Positions 1 through 9,715 of a stretch of 64,000 bases of DNA are shown piece after piece. Where the stretch lies: positions 1,426,501-1,490,500 of the forward strand of contig NZ_JAMLIX010000001.1 of assembly GCF_023953965.1 (NCBI RefSeq). Direction: 5' to 3'. The notes under the pieces are model-generated. The model was not told the origin of the DNA, searched no databases, and was given only the letters and a program-made list of their open reading frames with translations. Position numbers and translations under genes: made by a program. Within the stretch, counting starts at the first letter, position 1. Each line of letters opens with the position of its first letter. The DNA is from Bosea sp. (in: a-proteobacteria) (GTDB lineage Bacteria; Pseudomonadota; Alphaproteobacteria; Rhizobiales; Beijerinckiaceae).

Positions 1-3000
1 TGGCGCCGGATTATTGGTTCGCCAAGGTCGACCCCCTGACCGGGACGGCGGCTTACGCGCCGCAGAAGTTCGCGACGACGTATGAAAATGTTGCGATCTC
101 CGTCCTGGGCGGCGATTTCACGCTGATCAGCGAGGATCGCAGCGGCCCCTCGGCGAAGCTGACGTTCCAGCACTTCGATGCGGATACCGGCACTTACGGG
201 CCGGTCACGGGCGTGGCCGATCCCGGCAGCTTCTCGGACATGTACCAGGTCCTCGAGCTCGGGCAGTCCGACGGCTCCCGCATGCTCGTCATCGAGGGCA
301 TCCAGCTTGGAACCGGGGCGCATATCCTCCAGACGCTGACCGTCAATGCCGCGAACATCCTGACCAGCACGTCGACGCCGGTCGTGTTGGCGCCGGGCCA
401 GTCGCTCGGCCGGCTGCAGCACCAGGTGCTCGCGAACGGGCTCAATGCGGTCGCCTATGCCGACAACAACGTGGTTCATCTGTCGCTGTTTGATGTGTAC
501 GGCAATCTGGTCAGCGACACGGTGGTGCCGGGCCTGACCACCTTCGACCGCCTGCGCAACCTCGGCCAGAACCAGGTCGAGCTGATCTGGCGGGAGACGG
601 TTTCGGGCAACGAGAACGTGGTCAAGGCCGCGATCTACGACGCCAACGACGGCGGGCGCTTCGTCGACTTCTCGGGCTCGGGCTCGGCGCAATGGGTGCT
701 CGGCAGCCATGTCGACGATGTCCTGACCGGCGGCTCGGCCGGCGACATCTTCAAGGGCTATGGCGGCAACGACCTGATCATCGGCGGCTCCGGCCAGGAT
801 ATCGCCAAGTACACCGGCAACAAGGCCGACTACACGCTCGTGCGCAACGGTGACGGCTCGTGGACGGTGACCGATACGCGGGTGGGCTCGCCCGACGGCG
901 TCGATACGCTCCGGAGCATCGAGATCGCCGACTTCGCCGATGGCCAGCAACAGCTGATCTCCACCCAGGCGACGCAGCTCACCGAGCTCGGCCCGGTTTT
1001 CCGGAATGGCGCCGACGAACCGATCACCGGCGTGGTCTGGGGGCGCCCGCATCGCGGCGCCTGGAATGGGGACGTGGTCTTCATCGATGGCTACAGCCCG
1101 ACGGCCGGCTACACGCCGGGCGGGCCGAATGCACAGACGCTGGTCGTGGCGGGGCAGGACAAGTTCGGCGACCTCGACGGGGCCGTCGTCATCGCCAACT
1201 ATACGAGCGGCAAGACGGTCAATGGCGCCGAGGTCCTGGACAAGAGCGTCATCATGTACAAGCAGACTTCGGGGGGGCCCGCCCAGGGCTTCGCCGTCTG
1301 GGTGGCGCCGACGGATGGCGGCGCGCCCGGGACGTTCGACGTCAAGCTGCAGGCTTTGAATTTCGCCGCGAGCAACCTGGCTTATGTCGGCAGCCCCAGC
1401 ATCACGCTGGTGGGGGCCCCGACCAACCTGTTCGCCGGGGTGGCCAACTATAGCAACCTCGACTGGAACGTGGCTTCCGACGGGACGATCGTGGCCGGCT
1501 ACGGGACGCGGGCCGTGGGCGCGTCGACCATGGATTACTGGTACGCCAAGGTTAATCCCGCGACCGGGACGGCGGCTTACGCCCCGCAGAAGATCGCGAC
1601 GGGGAACGACTACGTCGTCATGTCGGTGTCGGGCAACCAGTTCACTTTCATCAGCGAGGATCGCAGCAGCGGCGAAGCGAAGCTGAAGTTCCAGAACTTC
1701 AATGCGAATACGGGTGCGCTCGGGCCGGTCGTGGGGGTGGTCGATCCCGGCCACCTCCAGGATATCTACCAGTTCCTCGAGCTCGTGCAGTCCGACGGCT
1801 CGCGCCTGTTCGTCGCCGAAGGCATCCAGCAGGGCACCGGGGCGCACGTCCTCCAGACCTTCGCCGTCAGCGCGGCGAACACGCTGGTCGGCACGCCGAC
1901 GACGACCGTGCTGGCGTCGGGCCAGTCGCTCGGCCGGCTGCAGCATCAGCTGCTCGCGAACGGGATGAACGTCGTCGGCTATGCCGACAACGGCGAGGTT
2001 CATCTGTCGCTGTTCGACAAGTACGGCAATCTGGTCAGCGACATGATCGTCCCCGATCTCACGACCTTCGATCGCCTGCGCGGCCTCGGCCAGAACCAGG
2101 TCGAGCTGATCTGGCGGGAGCCGGTTTCGGGCGCCGAGAACGTCGTCAAGGCCGCGATCTTCGACGGGAACGATGACGGGCGTGTCGTCAACTCCTCCGG
2201 CTCGGGTTCCGCGCAATGGATTCTCGGCAGCCATTTCGACGACATCCTGCTCGGAGGCTCCAACGCGGACATCTTCAAGGGCTATGGCGGCGACGACTTC
2301 ATCGAGGGCGGCGGAGGCGTCAACAAGGCCAAGTTCACCGGCGACATGGCCGACTACGACATCGTCGATAACGGCGATGGGAGCTGGACCGTCACCGATC
2401 TGCGCGCGGGATCGCCCGACGGTCAGGATTTCCTGCGGAGGGTTCAGGTTCTCGAGTTCGCCGATCGGGCGATCACGCTCGGCCTGGCCGCCAATGCCGA
2501 CACCGGCGCCACGGTCGCGGGCGTCGCGGCGGGCAACGTCCTGACGAACGATATCCGTCCCGCGGGCGATTCGCTGTTCGTCAGCTCCGTCAATGGCCTG
2601 AGCGCCAATGTCGGGATCGCGACCGCCGGTTTGTACGGGACGCTGACCCTGAATCCGAACGGCAGCTACAGCTATGTGGCGTCCGGTGCGTCCGGAGCCA
2701 CCGGGTCGCATCTCCACGACGTTTTCACCTATACCATGACCGATTTCACGGTTGGCGCCTTCTTCGGATCGGCTTCCGCCTCCTCCGGCACCGTCACGCT
2801 GGACATCACCCTGAACCGGGCTGCGGTCGTGAGCGCCTCGGCCTATACGCCGGCGCATCGCAGTACGAGCGTGGCGGCGAGCGCGCTCTTCAGCGTGGCC
2901 GACGACGACGGCGATGCCATCACGAAGTACGAGTTCTGGGACGACACGACGGCGTCGACGAGCGGGCATTGGACCTTGTCGGGCGCCGCTCAGGGGAGCG

Positions 3001-6000
3001 CGCGCGGCATCGTCGTGAATGCGGCCGACCTCGCCAACATGCAATGGACGGTGGGCTCGACGGCCGATACGGTTTTCATCCGCGCCTTCGACGGTTTCGA
3101 GTGGAGCGCGTGGAAGAGCTTCACCATCGCCACCGCGCCGGAGAGCATTCCCGTCGTCACGGCGAGCGCGACGGTGACGCCGGCCCATGGTGCCACGAGC
3201 CTGATAGCGTCCTCGCTCTTCAGCGTCACCGACGCGGATGGCGACGCGATCACGAAGTACCGGCTGTGGGACGGCAATGCGAGTGCGTCGAGCGGCCACT
3301 GGACGGTGAACGGCGTCGAGAAGGGAGCGAGCCTGACCATCGAGATCACGGCGGCGGAGTTCGCCAACACGGTCTGGACGGCGGGTTCCGTGAGCGATGC
3401 GGTGTCGGTGCAGGTCTTCGACGGCGTCGCCTGGAGCGCCTGGAAGGACTTCACGATCGCGGCGCCGCCGAACGCGGCACCGACCGTGACGGCCGCGACC
3501 TACACGCCGGCGCATGGCGCCCTGACGACGCAGGCCTCGCTGGTGTTCACCACCAACGACGCGGATGGCGACGCGATCACGAAGTATCGGCTGTGGGACG
3601 GCAATGCGAGTGCGTCGAGCGGCCACTGGACGGTGAACGGCGTCGAGAAGGGAGCGAACCTGACCATCGAGATCACGGCGGCGGAGTTCGCCAACACGGT
3701 CTGGTCGGCTGGTTCCGTGAGTGACGCCGTCTCGGTGCAGGTCTTCGACGGCGTCGCCTGGAGTGCGTGGGCGAACTTCACGATCGCCGCGCCGGCGAAC
3801 GCGGCGCCGACCGTGACGGCCGCGACCTACACGCCGGCGCATGGCGCCCTGACGACGCAGGCCTCGCTGGTGTTCACCACCAACGACGCGGATGGCGACG
3901 CGATCACGAAGTATCGGCTGTGGGACGGCAATGCGAGTGCGTCGAGCGGCCACTGGACGGTGAACGGCGTCGAGAAGGGAGCGGACCTGATCATCGAGAT
4001 CACGGCGGCGGAGTTCGCCAACACGGTCTGGTCGGCGGGTAGCGTGGGCGACACCGTCTCGGTGCAGGTCTTCGACGGCGTGGCCTGGAGTGCGTGGGCG
4101 AACTTCACGATCGCGCCGCCGCCGAACGTGGCGCCGACCGTGACGGCTGCGACCTACACGCCGGCGCATGGCGCCCTGACGACGCAGGCCTCGCTGCTGT
4201 TCACCGCCAACGACGCAGATGGCGACGCGATCACGAAGTACCGGCTGTGGGACGGCAATGCGAGTGCGTTGAGCGGCCACTGGACGGTGAACGGCATCGC
4301 GAAGGGAGCGAACCTGATCATCGAGATCACGGCGGCGGAGTTCGCCAACACGGTCTGGGCGGCTGGTTCCATGAGTGACGCCGTCTCGGTGCAGGTCTTC
4401 GATGGTATCGCCTGGAGCGCGTGGGGGAGCTTCACGATCGCGGCGCCGCCGAACGCGGCGCCGACCGTGACGGCTGCGACCTACACGCCGGCGCATGAAG
4501 ATCTGACGATACAGGCGTCCGCGCTCTTCACCACCAACGACGCGGATGGCGACGCGATCACGAAGTACCGGCTGTGGGACGGCAACGCCAATACGTCGAG
4601 TGGCCACTGGACGGTGAACGGCGTCGCGAAGGGAGCGAACCTGACCATCGAGATCACGGCGGCGGAGTTCGCCAACACGGTCTGGTCGGTGGGTAGCGTG
4701 GGCGACACCGTCTCAGTGCAGGTCTTCGACGGTATCGCCTGGAGCGCCTGGAAGGACTTCACGATCGCCGCGCCGCCGAACGCGGCGCCGACCGTGACGG
4801 CTGCGACCTACACGCCGGCGCATGGCGCCCTGACGACGCAGGCCTCGCTGCTGTTCACCACCAACGACGCGGACGGCGACGCGATCACGAAGTACCGGCT
4901 GTGGGACGGCAACGCCAATACGTCGAGCGGCCACTGGACGGTGAACGGCGTCGAGAAGGGAGCGAGCCTGACCATCGAGATCACGGCGGCGGAGTTCGCC
5001 AACACGGTCTGGACGGCGGGTTCCGTGAGCGATGCGGTGTCGGTGCAGGTCTTCGACGGCGTCGCCTGGAGCGCCTGGAAGGACTTCACGATCGCGGCGC
5101 CGCCGAACGCGGCGCCGACCGTGACGGCCGCGACCTACACGCCGGCGCATGGCGCCCTGACGACGCAGGCCTCGCTGGTGTTCACCACCACCGACGCGGA
5201 TGGCGACGCGATCACGAAGTACCGGCTGTGGGACGGCAATGCGAGTGCGTCGAGCGGCCACTGGACGGTGAACGGCGTCGAGAAGGGAGCGAACCTGACC
5301 ATCGAGATCACGGCGGCGGAGTTCGCCAACACGGTCTGGTCGGCGGGTTCGGTGAGCGATGCGGTGTCGGTGCAGGTCTTCGACGGCGTGGCCTGGAGCG
5401 CCTGGAAGGACTTCACGATCGCGGCGCCGCCGAACGTGGCGCCGACCGTGACGGCCGCGACCTACACGCCGGCGCATGGCGCCCTGACGACGCAGGCCGC
5501 GCTGCTGTTCACCGCCAATGACGCGGATGGCGACACGATCACGAAGTACCGGCTGTGGGACGGCAATGCGAGTGCGTCGAGCGGCCACTGGACGGTGAAC
5601 GGCGTCGAGAAGGGAGCGAACCTGACCATCGAGATCACGGCGGCGGAGTTCGCCCAAACGGTCTGGTCGGCGGGTAGCGTGAGTGACACCGTGTCGGTGC
5701 AGGTCTTCGACGGCGTGGCCTGGAGCGCCTGGAAGGACTTCACGATCGCCGCGCCGCCGAACGCGGCGCCGACGGTGAGCGCGACCGACAAGGCCGCGAC
5801 CCACGGACAGGTCTTTGCCGCCTCGGCGCTGTTCAGCGCCGCCGATACGGATGGCGACACGATCACGAAGTATCAGATCTGGGACGGCAACGCGAATGCG
5901 TCGAGCGGCCACTGGACCGTGAACGGTGCGACGCAGGACGCCGGACGGTCGATCGAGATCGGCGCGTCGGACCTGGCGAACACCACGTTCCAGAGCGGTT

Positions 6001-6425
6001 CCGGCTCGGACCTGCTCTATGCGCGGGCCTTCGACGGCCTGATCTGGGGCGATTGGAAGGCATTCACGGTCACGGCGCCGCTGGACGTCGCGCCGGTGGT
6101 GCATGCGGACGCCGGCTACGTCGTGGCGACCAATGAGATCGTCGAGGCTTCCGCCTTCTTCGACGTGACGGATGCCGAAAACGATACGATCACCAAATAT
6201 GAGTTCTGGGACAGCAATCCGGCAGCGAACAGCGGGTACTGGTCGGTGAACGGAACGCCCCAGCATGCCCAGGAGGCGATCGAGGTCCTGGCGGCCGATC
6301 TCGCTTCCGCGAGCTTCACGGGCGCATCCGCCGAAACCACCGATCAGCTCTATGTGCGCGCCTTCGACGGCTATCTCTGGAGTGACTGGAAGGCGTTCAA
6401 TGTGACGTCGTTATCGCATGGCTGA
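1..6425 (+). CDS. Giant RTX/VCBS-type repeat protein, 5' end outside the window (type I secretion substrate)
   Basis: The frame is open from base 3. Its first codons match an internal copy about 1.5 kb later, so the gene begins left of the window and the GTG at 213 is not its start. Visible parts in order: a ~508-residue unit present about twice, each copy with a short glycine-aspartate RTX block (about 690-800 and 2215-2325, with GGNDLI and GGDDFIEGG cores); a VCBS/cadherin-like domain (about 2490-2815); then eleven ~109-residue repeats, each containing a DxDGDxITKY core, an SGHWTVNG motif and an FDG-x-x-WS-W end. RTX motifs bind calcium after export. The ABC exporter and membrane-fusion genes directly downstream make type I secretion very likely. 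The function is probably a surface or released adhesin or matrix protein; no catalytic domain is recognised. The last residues (FNVTSLSHG) would belong to the uncleaved C-terminal export signal. Confidence 0.88.
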   Translation, partial: APDYWFAKVDPLTGTAAYAPQKFATTYENVAISVLGGDFTLISEDRSGPSAKLTFQHFDADTGTYGPVTGVADPGSFSDMYQVLELGQSDGSRMLVIEGIQLGTGAHILQTLTVNAANILTSTSTPVVLAPGQSLGRLQHQVLANGLNAVAYADNNVVHLSLFDVYGNLVSDTVVPGLTTFDRLRNLGQNQVELIWRETVSGNENVVKAAIYDANDGGRFVDFSGSGSAQWVLGSHVDDVLTGGSAGDIFKGYGGNDLIIGGSGQDIAKYTGNKADYTLVRNGDGSWTVTDTRVGSPDGVDTLRSIEIADFADGQQQLISTQATQLTELGPVFRNGADEPITGVVWGRPHRGAWNGDVVFIDGYSPTAGYTPGGPNAQTLVVAGQDKFGDLDGAVVIANYTSGKTVNGAEVLDKSVIMYKQTSGGPAQGFAVWVAPTDGGAPGTFDVKLQALNFAASNLAYVGSPSITLVGAPTNLFAGVANYSNLDWNVASDGTIVAGYGTRAVGASTMDYWYAKVNPATGTAAYAPQKIATGNDYVVMSVSGNQFTFISEDRSSGEAKLKFQNFNANTGALGPVVGVVDPGHLQDIYQFLELVQSDGSRLFVAEGIQQGTGAHVLQTFAVSAANTLVGTPTTTVLASGQSLGRLQHQLLANGMNVVGYADNGEVHLSLFDKYGNLVSDMIVPDLTTFDRLRGLGQNQVELIWREPVSGAENVVKAAIFDGNDDGRVVNSSGSGSAQWILGSHFDDILLGGSNADIFKGYGGDDFIEGGGGVNKAKFTGDMADYDIVDNGDGSWTVTDLRAGSPDGQDFLRRVQVLEFADRAITLGLAANADTGATVAGVAAGNVLTNDIRPAGDSLFVSSVNGLSANVGIATAGLYGTLTLNPNGSYSYVASGASGATGSHLHDVFTYTMTDFTVGAFFGSASASSGTVTLDITLNRAAVVSASAYTPAHRSTSVAASALFSVADDDGDAITKYEFWDDTTASTSGHWTLSGAAQGSARGIVVNAADLANMQWTVGSTADTVFIRAFDGFEWSAWKSFTIATAPESIPVVTASATVTPAHGATSLIASSLFSVTDADGDAITKYRLWDGNASASSGHWTVNGVEKGASLTIEITAAEFANTVWTAGSVSDAVSVQVFDGVAWSAWKDFTIAAPPNAAPTVTAATYTPAHGALTTQASLVFTTNDADGDAITKYRLWDGNASASSGHWTVNGVEKGANLTIEITAAEFANTVWSAGSVSDAVSVQVFDGVAWSAWANFTIAAPANAAPTVTAATYTPAHGALTTQASLVFTTNDADGDAITKYRLWDGNASASSGHWTVNGVEKGADLIIEITAAEFANTVWSAGSVGDTVSVQVFDGVAWSAWANFTIAPPPNVAPTVTAATYTPAHGALTTQASLLFTANDADGDAITKYRLWDGNASALSGHWTVNGIAKGANLIIEITAAEFANTVWAAGSMSDAVSVQVFDGIAWSAWGSFTIAAPPNAAPTVTAATYTPAHEDLTIQASALFTTNDADGDAITKYRLWDGNANTSSGHWTVNGVAKGANLTIEITAAEFANTVWSVGSVGDTVSVQVFDGIAWSAWKDFTIAAPPNAAPTVTAATYTPAHGALTTQASLLFTTNDADGDAITKYRLWDGNANTSSGHWTVNGVEKGASLTIEITAAEFANTVWTAGSVSDAVSVQVFDGVAWSAWKDFTIAAPPNAAPTVTAATYTPAHGALTTQASLVFTTTDADGDAITKYRLWDGNASASSGHWTVNGVEKGANLTIEITAAEFANTVWSAGSVSDAVSVQVFDGVAWSAWKDFTIAAPPNVAPTVTAATYTPAHGALTTQAALLFTANDADGDTITKYRLWDGNASASSGHWTVNGVEKGANLTIEITAAEFAQTVWSAGSVSDTVSVQVFDGVAWSAWKDFTIAAPPNAAPTVSATDKAATHGQVFAASALFSAADTDGDTITKYQIWDGNANASSGHWTVNGATQDAGRSIEIGASDLANTTFQSGSGSDLLYARAFDGLIWGDWKAFTVTAPLDVAPVVHADAGYVVATNEIVEASAFFDVTDAENDTITKYEFWDSNPAANSGYWSVNGTPQHAQEAIEVLAADLASASFTGASAETTDQLYVRAFDGYLWSDWKAFNVTSLSHG
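3..2480 (+). repeat. Long internal tandem repeat, period about 1524 bp (508 residues)
   Basis: The codons for DYWFAKVDPLTGTAAYAPQK near base 9 recur as DYWYAKVNPATGTAAYAPQK near base 1533. The following segments (EDRS.., SDGSR.., QSLGRLQHQ, TFDRLR.LGQNQVELIWRE, then the RTX block) repeat in the same order. The second copy ends near 2480 and the first extends beyond the left edge, so more copies may exist upstream. Confidence 0.85.
3151..5766 (+). repeat. Eight near-identical 327-bp in-frame tandem repeats
   Basis: The period is exactly 327 bp. The ACCTACACGCCGGCG landmark falls with its TAC at 3501, 3828, 4155 and 4482, and continues at that spacing. Each unit encodes 109 residues. Copies differ by scattered single bases such as S/T, V/I and D/N changes. 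One more divergent unit lies upstream (about 2815-3150) and two downstream (5767-6425), so divergence rises toward both ends of the array, as expected from homogenising recombination in the middle. Confidence 0.92.
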
Positions 6426-6443
6426 TACGGCGTTCCTCGCGGC

Positions 6444-6504
6444 GGGGCCGGCTGCAGGGTGTCCGGCTTCCGCGCCGGCCCCGCGGCATGTGCCATGCCG
6501 CGGG
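6444..6504 (+). promoter_or_regulatory. Two overlapping intercistronic hairpins between the RTX gene and its exporter
   Basis: GGGGCCGGC at 6444-6452 pairs with GCCGGCCCC at 6474-6482. CCCGCGGCATG at 6480-6490 pairs across a 3-nt loop with CATGCCGCGGG at 6494-6504. The two stems share bases 6480-6482, so they compete at that point. No U-tract follows. This is more consistent with mRNA stabilisation or partial attenuation between a highly expressed substrate and its exporter than with a full terminator. Confidence 0.5.
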
Positions 6505-6554
6505 GGTCGCACCGCGGGAGGTGAGGGCAGCGCTTTCAATCTGCGAGGGGCGGA

Positions 6555-8324
6555 ATGGCCTTGAGGTCCGCGGGGTCCTTCCCAGGCCGCGAGCAGAACG
6601 AGCTGGCGAACCCGCTGACCCAGCTGACCAGGGCCTTCCGGTCGACGCTCGCGGTCGTCATCCTCCTGAGCTGCGCCGTCAACGTGCTGACGCTGACCGG
6701 CTCCTGGTTCATGCTGGAGGTCTATGACCGGGTCGTCCCGAGCCACAGCGTTCCGACGCTCGTCGGTCTCATCGTCATCCTGGTCGTTCTCGTCCTGTTT
6801 CAGGGCGCCATGGAATATGTCCGGACGCGGATCCTGGTCAGGATCGGGGCGGCCTTCGACGAGGCGTTCGGGCGCCCCGCCCATGCCGCCGTCCTCGAGA
6901 TGTCGCTGCGTACCATGCGATTCGACGAAGGCGGGCAGGCGATCCGCGATCTCGACCAGATCAGGACCTTCGTCGGCAGCCCGGGGCTGATCGCCTTTTT
7001 CGACCTCCCCTGGATTCCGATCTATGTCGGGTTCTGCATGCTGCTGCATCCGTGGATCGCCTATGCCGCGGTTGCCGGCGCCTGTGTCCTGATCGGCTTG
7101 TCGATCCTGGCCGAGGTTCTGACGCGCGATCTGACGAAATCGGTCTCCGTCCTCGGCGCGCAGCGTGGCGCCATGGTCGAAAGCGCGCGGCGCAACGCCG
7201 AAGTGCTGCATGGGATGGGTTTCGCCGGCCGCTTTTCCGAGATGTGGAACGATGTCAGCCGGGATTACGTCAATCGCAGCGTGAGCCTGGTCGATCGGGC
7301 GACCGCCATCAGCATTCTGTCGCGAAGCTTCAGGATGCTGCTGCAATCGCTGGTTCTCGCGCTCGGCGGCTATCTTGCGATCAAGCAGGAGATATCATCG
7401 GGCGCGATCGTCGCCGGCTCGATCATCGCCGGGCGCGCGCTGGCGCCGATCGATCTCGCGATCGCCAACTGGCGCGGCGTCGTGGCCGCGCGCGAGAGCT
7501 GGCGCAGGCTGTCGCGCCTGCTGGCGCTGTTTCCGGAGCGCCTCCAGGCCTTCGCGCTGCCGAAGCCGGAAAAGTCGCTCGCCATCGACGGGATTTCGCT
7601 CGCGCCACCCGGCAGCGAGCGGCTCGTTCTCAGCGATGTCGGGTTCTCGCTCAGCGCCGGAAGCGGGCTTGCCGTGATAGGCCCGAGCGGCTCCGGGAAA
7701 TCGTCGTTGATCCGCGCGATCGTCGGTGTCTGGAAGCCGGCCAAGGGGCGCATCAAGCTGGATGGCGCCGCGCTCGACCAGTGGTCCGACGAGGCGAGGG
7801 CCGAGCACCTCGGCTATCTTCCCCAGAACGTCGACCTCTTCGCCGGGACCGTCGCGCAGAACATCTCGCGCTTCGCCGCCGCGCCATCGAGCGAAGCCAT
7901 CATCGCGGCGGCGCGGCGGGCCGATGTGCACGATCTCATCCTGAACCTGCCGCAAGGCTATGAGACGAAGCTCGGCGAAGGAGGGGCGAACCTGTCGGCC
8001 GGCCAGAGGCAGAGGATCGCGCTGGCGCGCGCGCTCTACGGCGAGCCGTTCCTGATCGTCCTCGACGAGCCGAACTCGAACCTCGATGCGGAAGGCGAGC
8101 AGGCGCTGGCCAAGGCGATCACGGAAGCACGGTCGCGCGGCGCCATCGTCGTCGTGGTTGCCCACCGCTCGCAATTGCTCGCCTCGGTCGATCTTGTCGC
8201 GGTGATCGCCGAGGGCCGTCTGCAGACGATCGGTCCGCGGGACGAGGTGATGGCGCGCCTGACCGCACGCGCCCCCAGCGGGCCGCCCCTGAAGGTGGTG
8301 AGCGAAACCGGAACGGGCGGATGA
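6555..8324 (+). CDS. Type I secretion ABC transporter, permease-ATPase (PrtD-like)
   Basis: Inner-membrane exporter half-transporter of 589 residues that would power secretion of the upstream RTX protein. The N-terminal ~330 residues hold the membrane domain (for example TLAVVILLSCAVNVLTL, and TLVGLIVILVVLVLFQG). The ATPase domain follows, with Walker A GPSGSGKSS (about residue 376), signature LSAGQRQRIALARAL and Walker B FLIVLDEPNSNLD (about 499). The length and the absence of an N-terminal peptidase domain fit the PrtD family rather than the HlyB or bacteriocin types. The ATG at 6555 follows a GAGGGGCGGA ribosome-binding site. The stop overlaps the next start by 4 bp (ATGA), so the two genes are translationally coupled. 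An outer-membrane TolC partner is not in the window. Confidence 0.95.
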   Translation: MALRSAGSFPGREQNELANPLTQLTRAFRSTLAVVILLSCAVNVLTLTGSWFMLEVYDRVVPSHSVPTLVGLIVILVVLVLFQGAMEYVRTRILVRIGAAFDEAFGRPAHAAVLEMSLRTMRFDEGGQAIRDLDQIRTFVGSPGLIAFFDLPWIPIYVGFCMLLHPWIAYAAVAGACVLIGLSILAEVLTRDLTKSVSVLGAQRGAMVESARRNAEVLHGMGFAGRFSEMWNDVSRDYVNRSVSLVDRATAISILSRSFRMLLQSLVLALGGYLAIKQEISSGAIVAGSIIAGRALAPIDLAIANWRGVVAARESWRRLSRLLALFPERLQAFALPKPEKSLAIDGISLAPPGSERLVLSDVGFSLSAGSGLAVIGPSGSGKSSLIRAIVGVWKPAKGRIKLDGAALDQWSDEARAEHLGYLPQNVDLFAGTVAQNISRFAAAPSSEAIIAAARRADVHDLILNLPQGYETKLGEGGANLSAGQRQRIALARALYGEPFLIVLDEPNSNLDAEGEQALAKAITEARSRGAIVVVVAHRSQLLASVDLVAVIAEGRLQTIGPRDEVMARLTARAPSGPPLKVVSETGTGG

Positions 8325-9634
8325 CCCTCGGTCTCAAGCTCGATCGCGCGCAACGCACCGTTGCGCGTCACGCTCTGGTCGGCCTGGGCCTGTTCTGCAG
8401 CCTCGTCCTCGGGATCGGAGGCTGGGCCGTCGCGACGGATCTCTCCGGCGCCGTCATCGCCAGCGGCGTCGTCGTGGTCAATTCGAACGTCAAGAAGATC
8501 CAGCATCCGTTTGGCGGGGTGGTCCTCGAGGTCTTCGTCAAGAACGGCCGGCAGGTCGAGGCCGGCGAGCCTTTGATCAAGCTCGATCCGACGGTTCTCA
8601 ATGCCAATCTCAAGGTGATCAGCAAGGGGATGCTCGAGCATTACGCCCGGCAGGGGCGGCTGGAAGCCGAGCGCGATTCCGCAGGGGACATCACCTTTCC
8701 GGCGGAGCTGTCCCTGCGCGCCGGCGATGCCGAGGCCGATGCCGTGATGCAGAGCGAAAAGCGGTTGTTCGAGCTGCGGCGCAACACGCGGATGGGCCAG
8801 AAATCGCTGCTCGCCGAGCGCTCGGCGCAGATTCAGCAGGAAATCGAGGGCCTGACGCGCCAGCTCTGGGCGAAGGAAAAGGAATCGGAGCTCATCTTCA
8901 AGGAGCTCGACGGGGTTCGAAAGCTCTGGGACAACAAGCTGATCGGCATTCAGCGTTTCGTCGTGCTGGAGCGCGACGCCGCTCGCAATGAGGGCGAGCG
9001 CGGGCAGCTTCAGGCGCAGATCGCTCAGGCCAAGGGGCGCGTCGCCGAGATCGGGCTGCAAATCCATCAGGTGGATCAGGAGTTGCGCAGCGATGTCGCG
9101 AGCTCGCTGCGCGAGGTGCAGGCGAAGCTGTCGGAGCTGTCGGAGCGCAAGGTCGCCGCCGAGGACCAGCTCAGCCGGACCAATATCGCTTCGCCGCAGA
9201 AGGGCTTCGTTCACCAGCTCGCGGTTTTCGCCCCCGGCGCCGTGATCGGGGCGGGCGAGGCGATCATGTTCATCGTGCCTTCGGACGATCCGCTCATCGT
9301 CGAGGCGCGGGTCCTGCCGGGAGATATCGACCAGATCCGCATAGGGCAGGTGGCCCATTTGCGGTTCCCGGCCTTCAACCAGCGCGTCACGCCGGAATTC
9401 CTCGGGCATGTCACATCGATCGCGCCTGATCTGTCGACCGACCAGAAGTCCGGCATGAGCTATTACACGGTGCAGGTCGCTCTGGATGAATCCGCCCGGA
9501 AGTCCGAGGAATTCAGTCGCCTCGTTCCCGGAATGCCGGCCGAGGCCTTTCTTCAGACCGGCGATCGTTCGGCTCTCTCCTATTTCCTGAAGCCGCTGAC
9601 GGACCAGTTCGATCGCAGTTTCCGCCAGCGATGA
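8321..9634 (+). CDS. Type I secretion membrane-fusion protein (HlyD/PrtE family)
   Basis: Periplasmic adaptor of 437 residues linking the inner-membrane ABC exporter to a TolC-type outer-membrane channel. It has one N-terminal membrane anchor (ALVGLGLFCSLVLGIGGWAV), a biotinyl-lipoyl half-motif (HPFGGVVLEVFVKNGRQVEAG), a long charged helical hairpin (about residues 120-280, rich in E, Q, R and L), the second lipoyl half (IASPQKGFVHQLAVFAPGAV) and a C-terminal beta domain. It starts at an ATG overlapping the stop of the ATPase gene. The order substrate-ABC-adaptor is the classic type I secretion layout. Confidence 0.95.
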   Translation: MTLGLKLDRAQRTVARHALVGLGLFCSLVLGIGGWAVATDLSGAVIASGVVVVNSNVKKIQHPFGGVVLEVFVKNGRQVEAGEPLIKLDPTVLNANLKVISKGMLEHYARQGRLEAERDSAGDITFPAELSLRAGDAEADAVMQSEKRLFELRRNTRMGQKSLLAERSAQIQQEIEGLTRQLWAKEKESELIFKELDGVRKLWDNKLIGIQRFVVLERDAARNEGERGQLQAQIAQAKGRVAEIGLQIHQVDQELRSDVASSLREVQAKLSELSERKVAAEDQLSRTNIASPQKGFVHQLAVFAPGAVIGAGEAIMFIVPSDDPLIVEARVLPGDIDQIRIGQVAHLRFPAFNQRVTPEFLGHVTSIAPDLSTDQKSGMSYYTVQVALDESARKSEEFSRLVPGMPAEAFLQTGDRSALSYFLKPLTDQFDRSFRQR

Positions 9635-9715
9635 GCCCGCCGCCGGCTCTTCAAAAAAGCGCCCGAGGCCGCGGGTGCCAGGCTCACCTTGCATGATGGC
9701 TGCGCCTCCCCTAAG

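Noticed and set aside
3151..5766. CRISPR array
   Set aside because: The repeats are 327 bp, contiguous and in frame, with no spacers; they encode protein.
4713..6266. 517-codon open frame on the minus strand across the RTX repeats, plus repeated 93-codon minus-strand frames
   Set aside because: They mirror the 327-bp repeats of the plus-strand gene, are Arg-rich or low in coding character, and have no initiation signals. They are antisense shadows.
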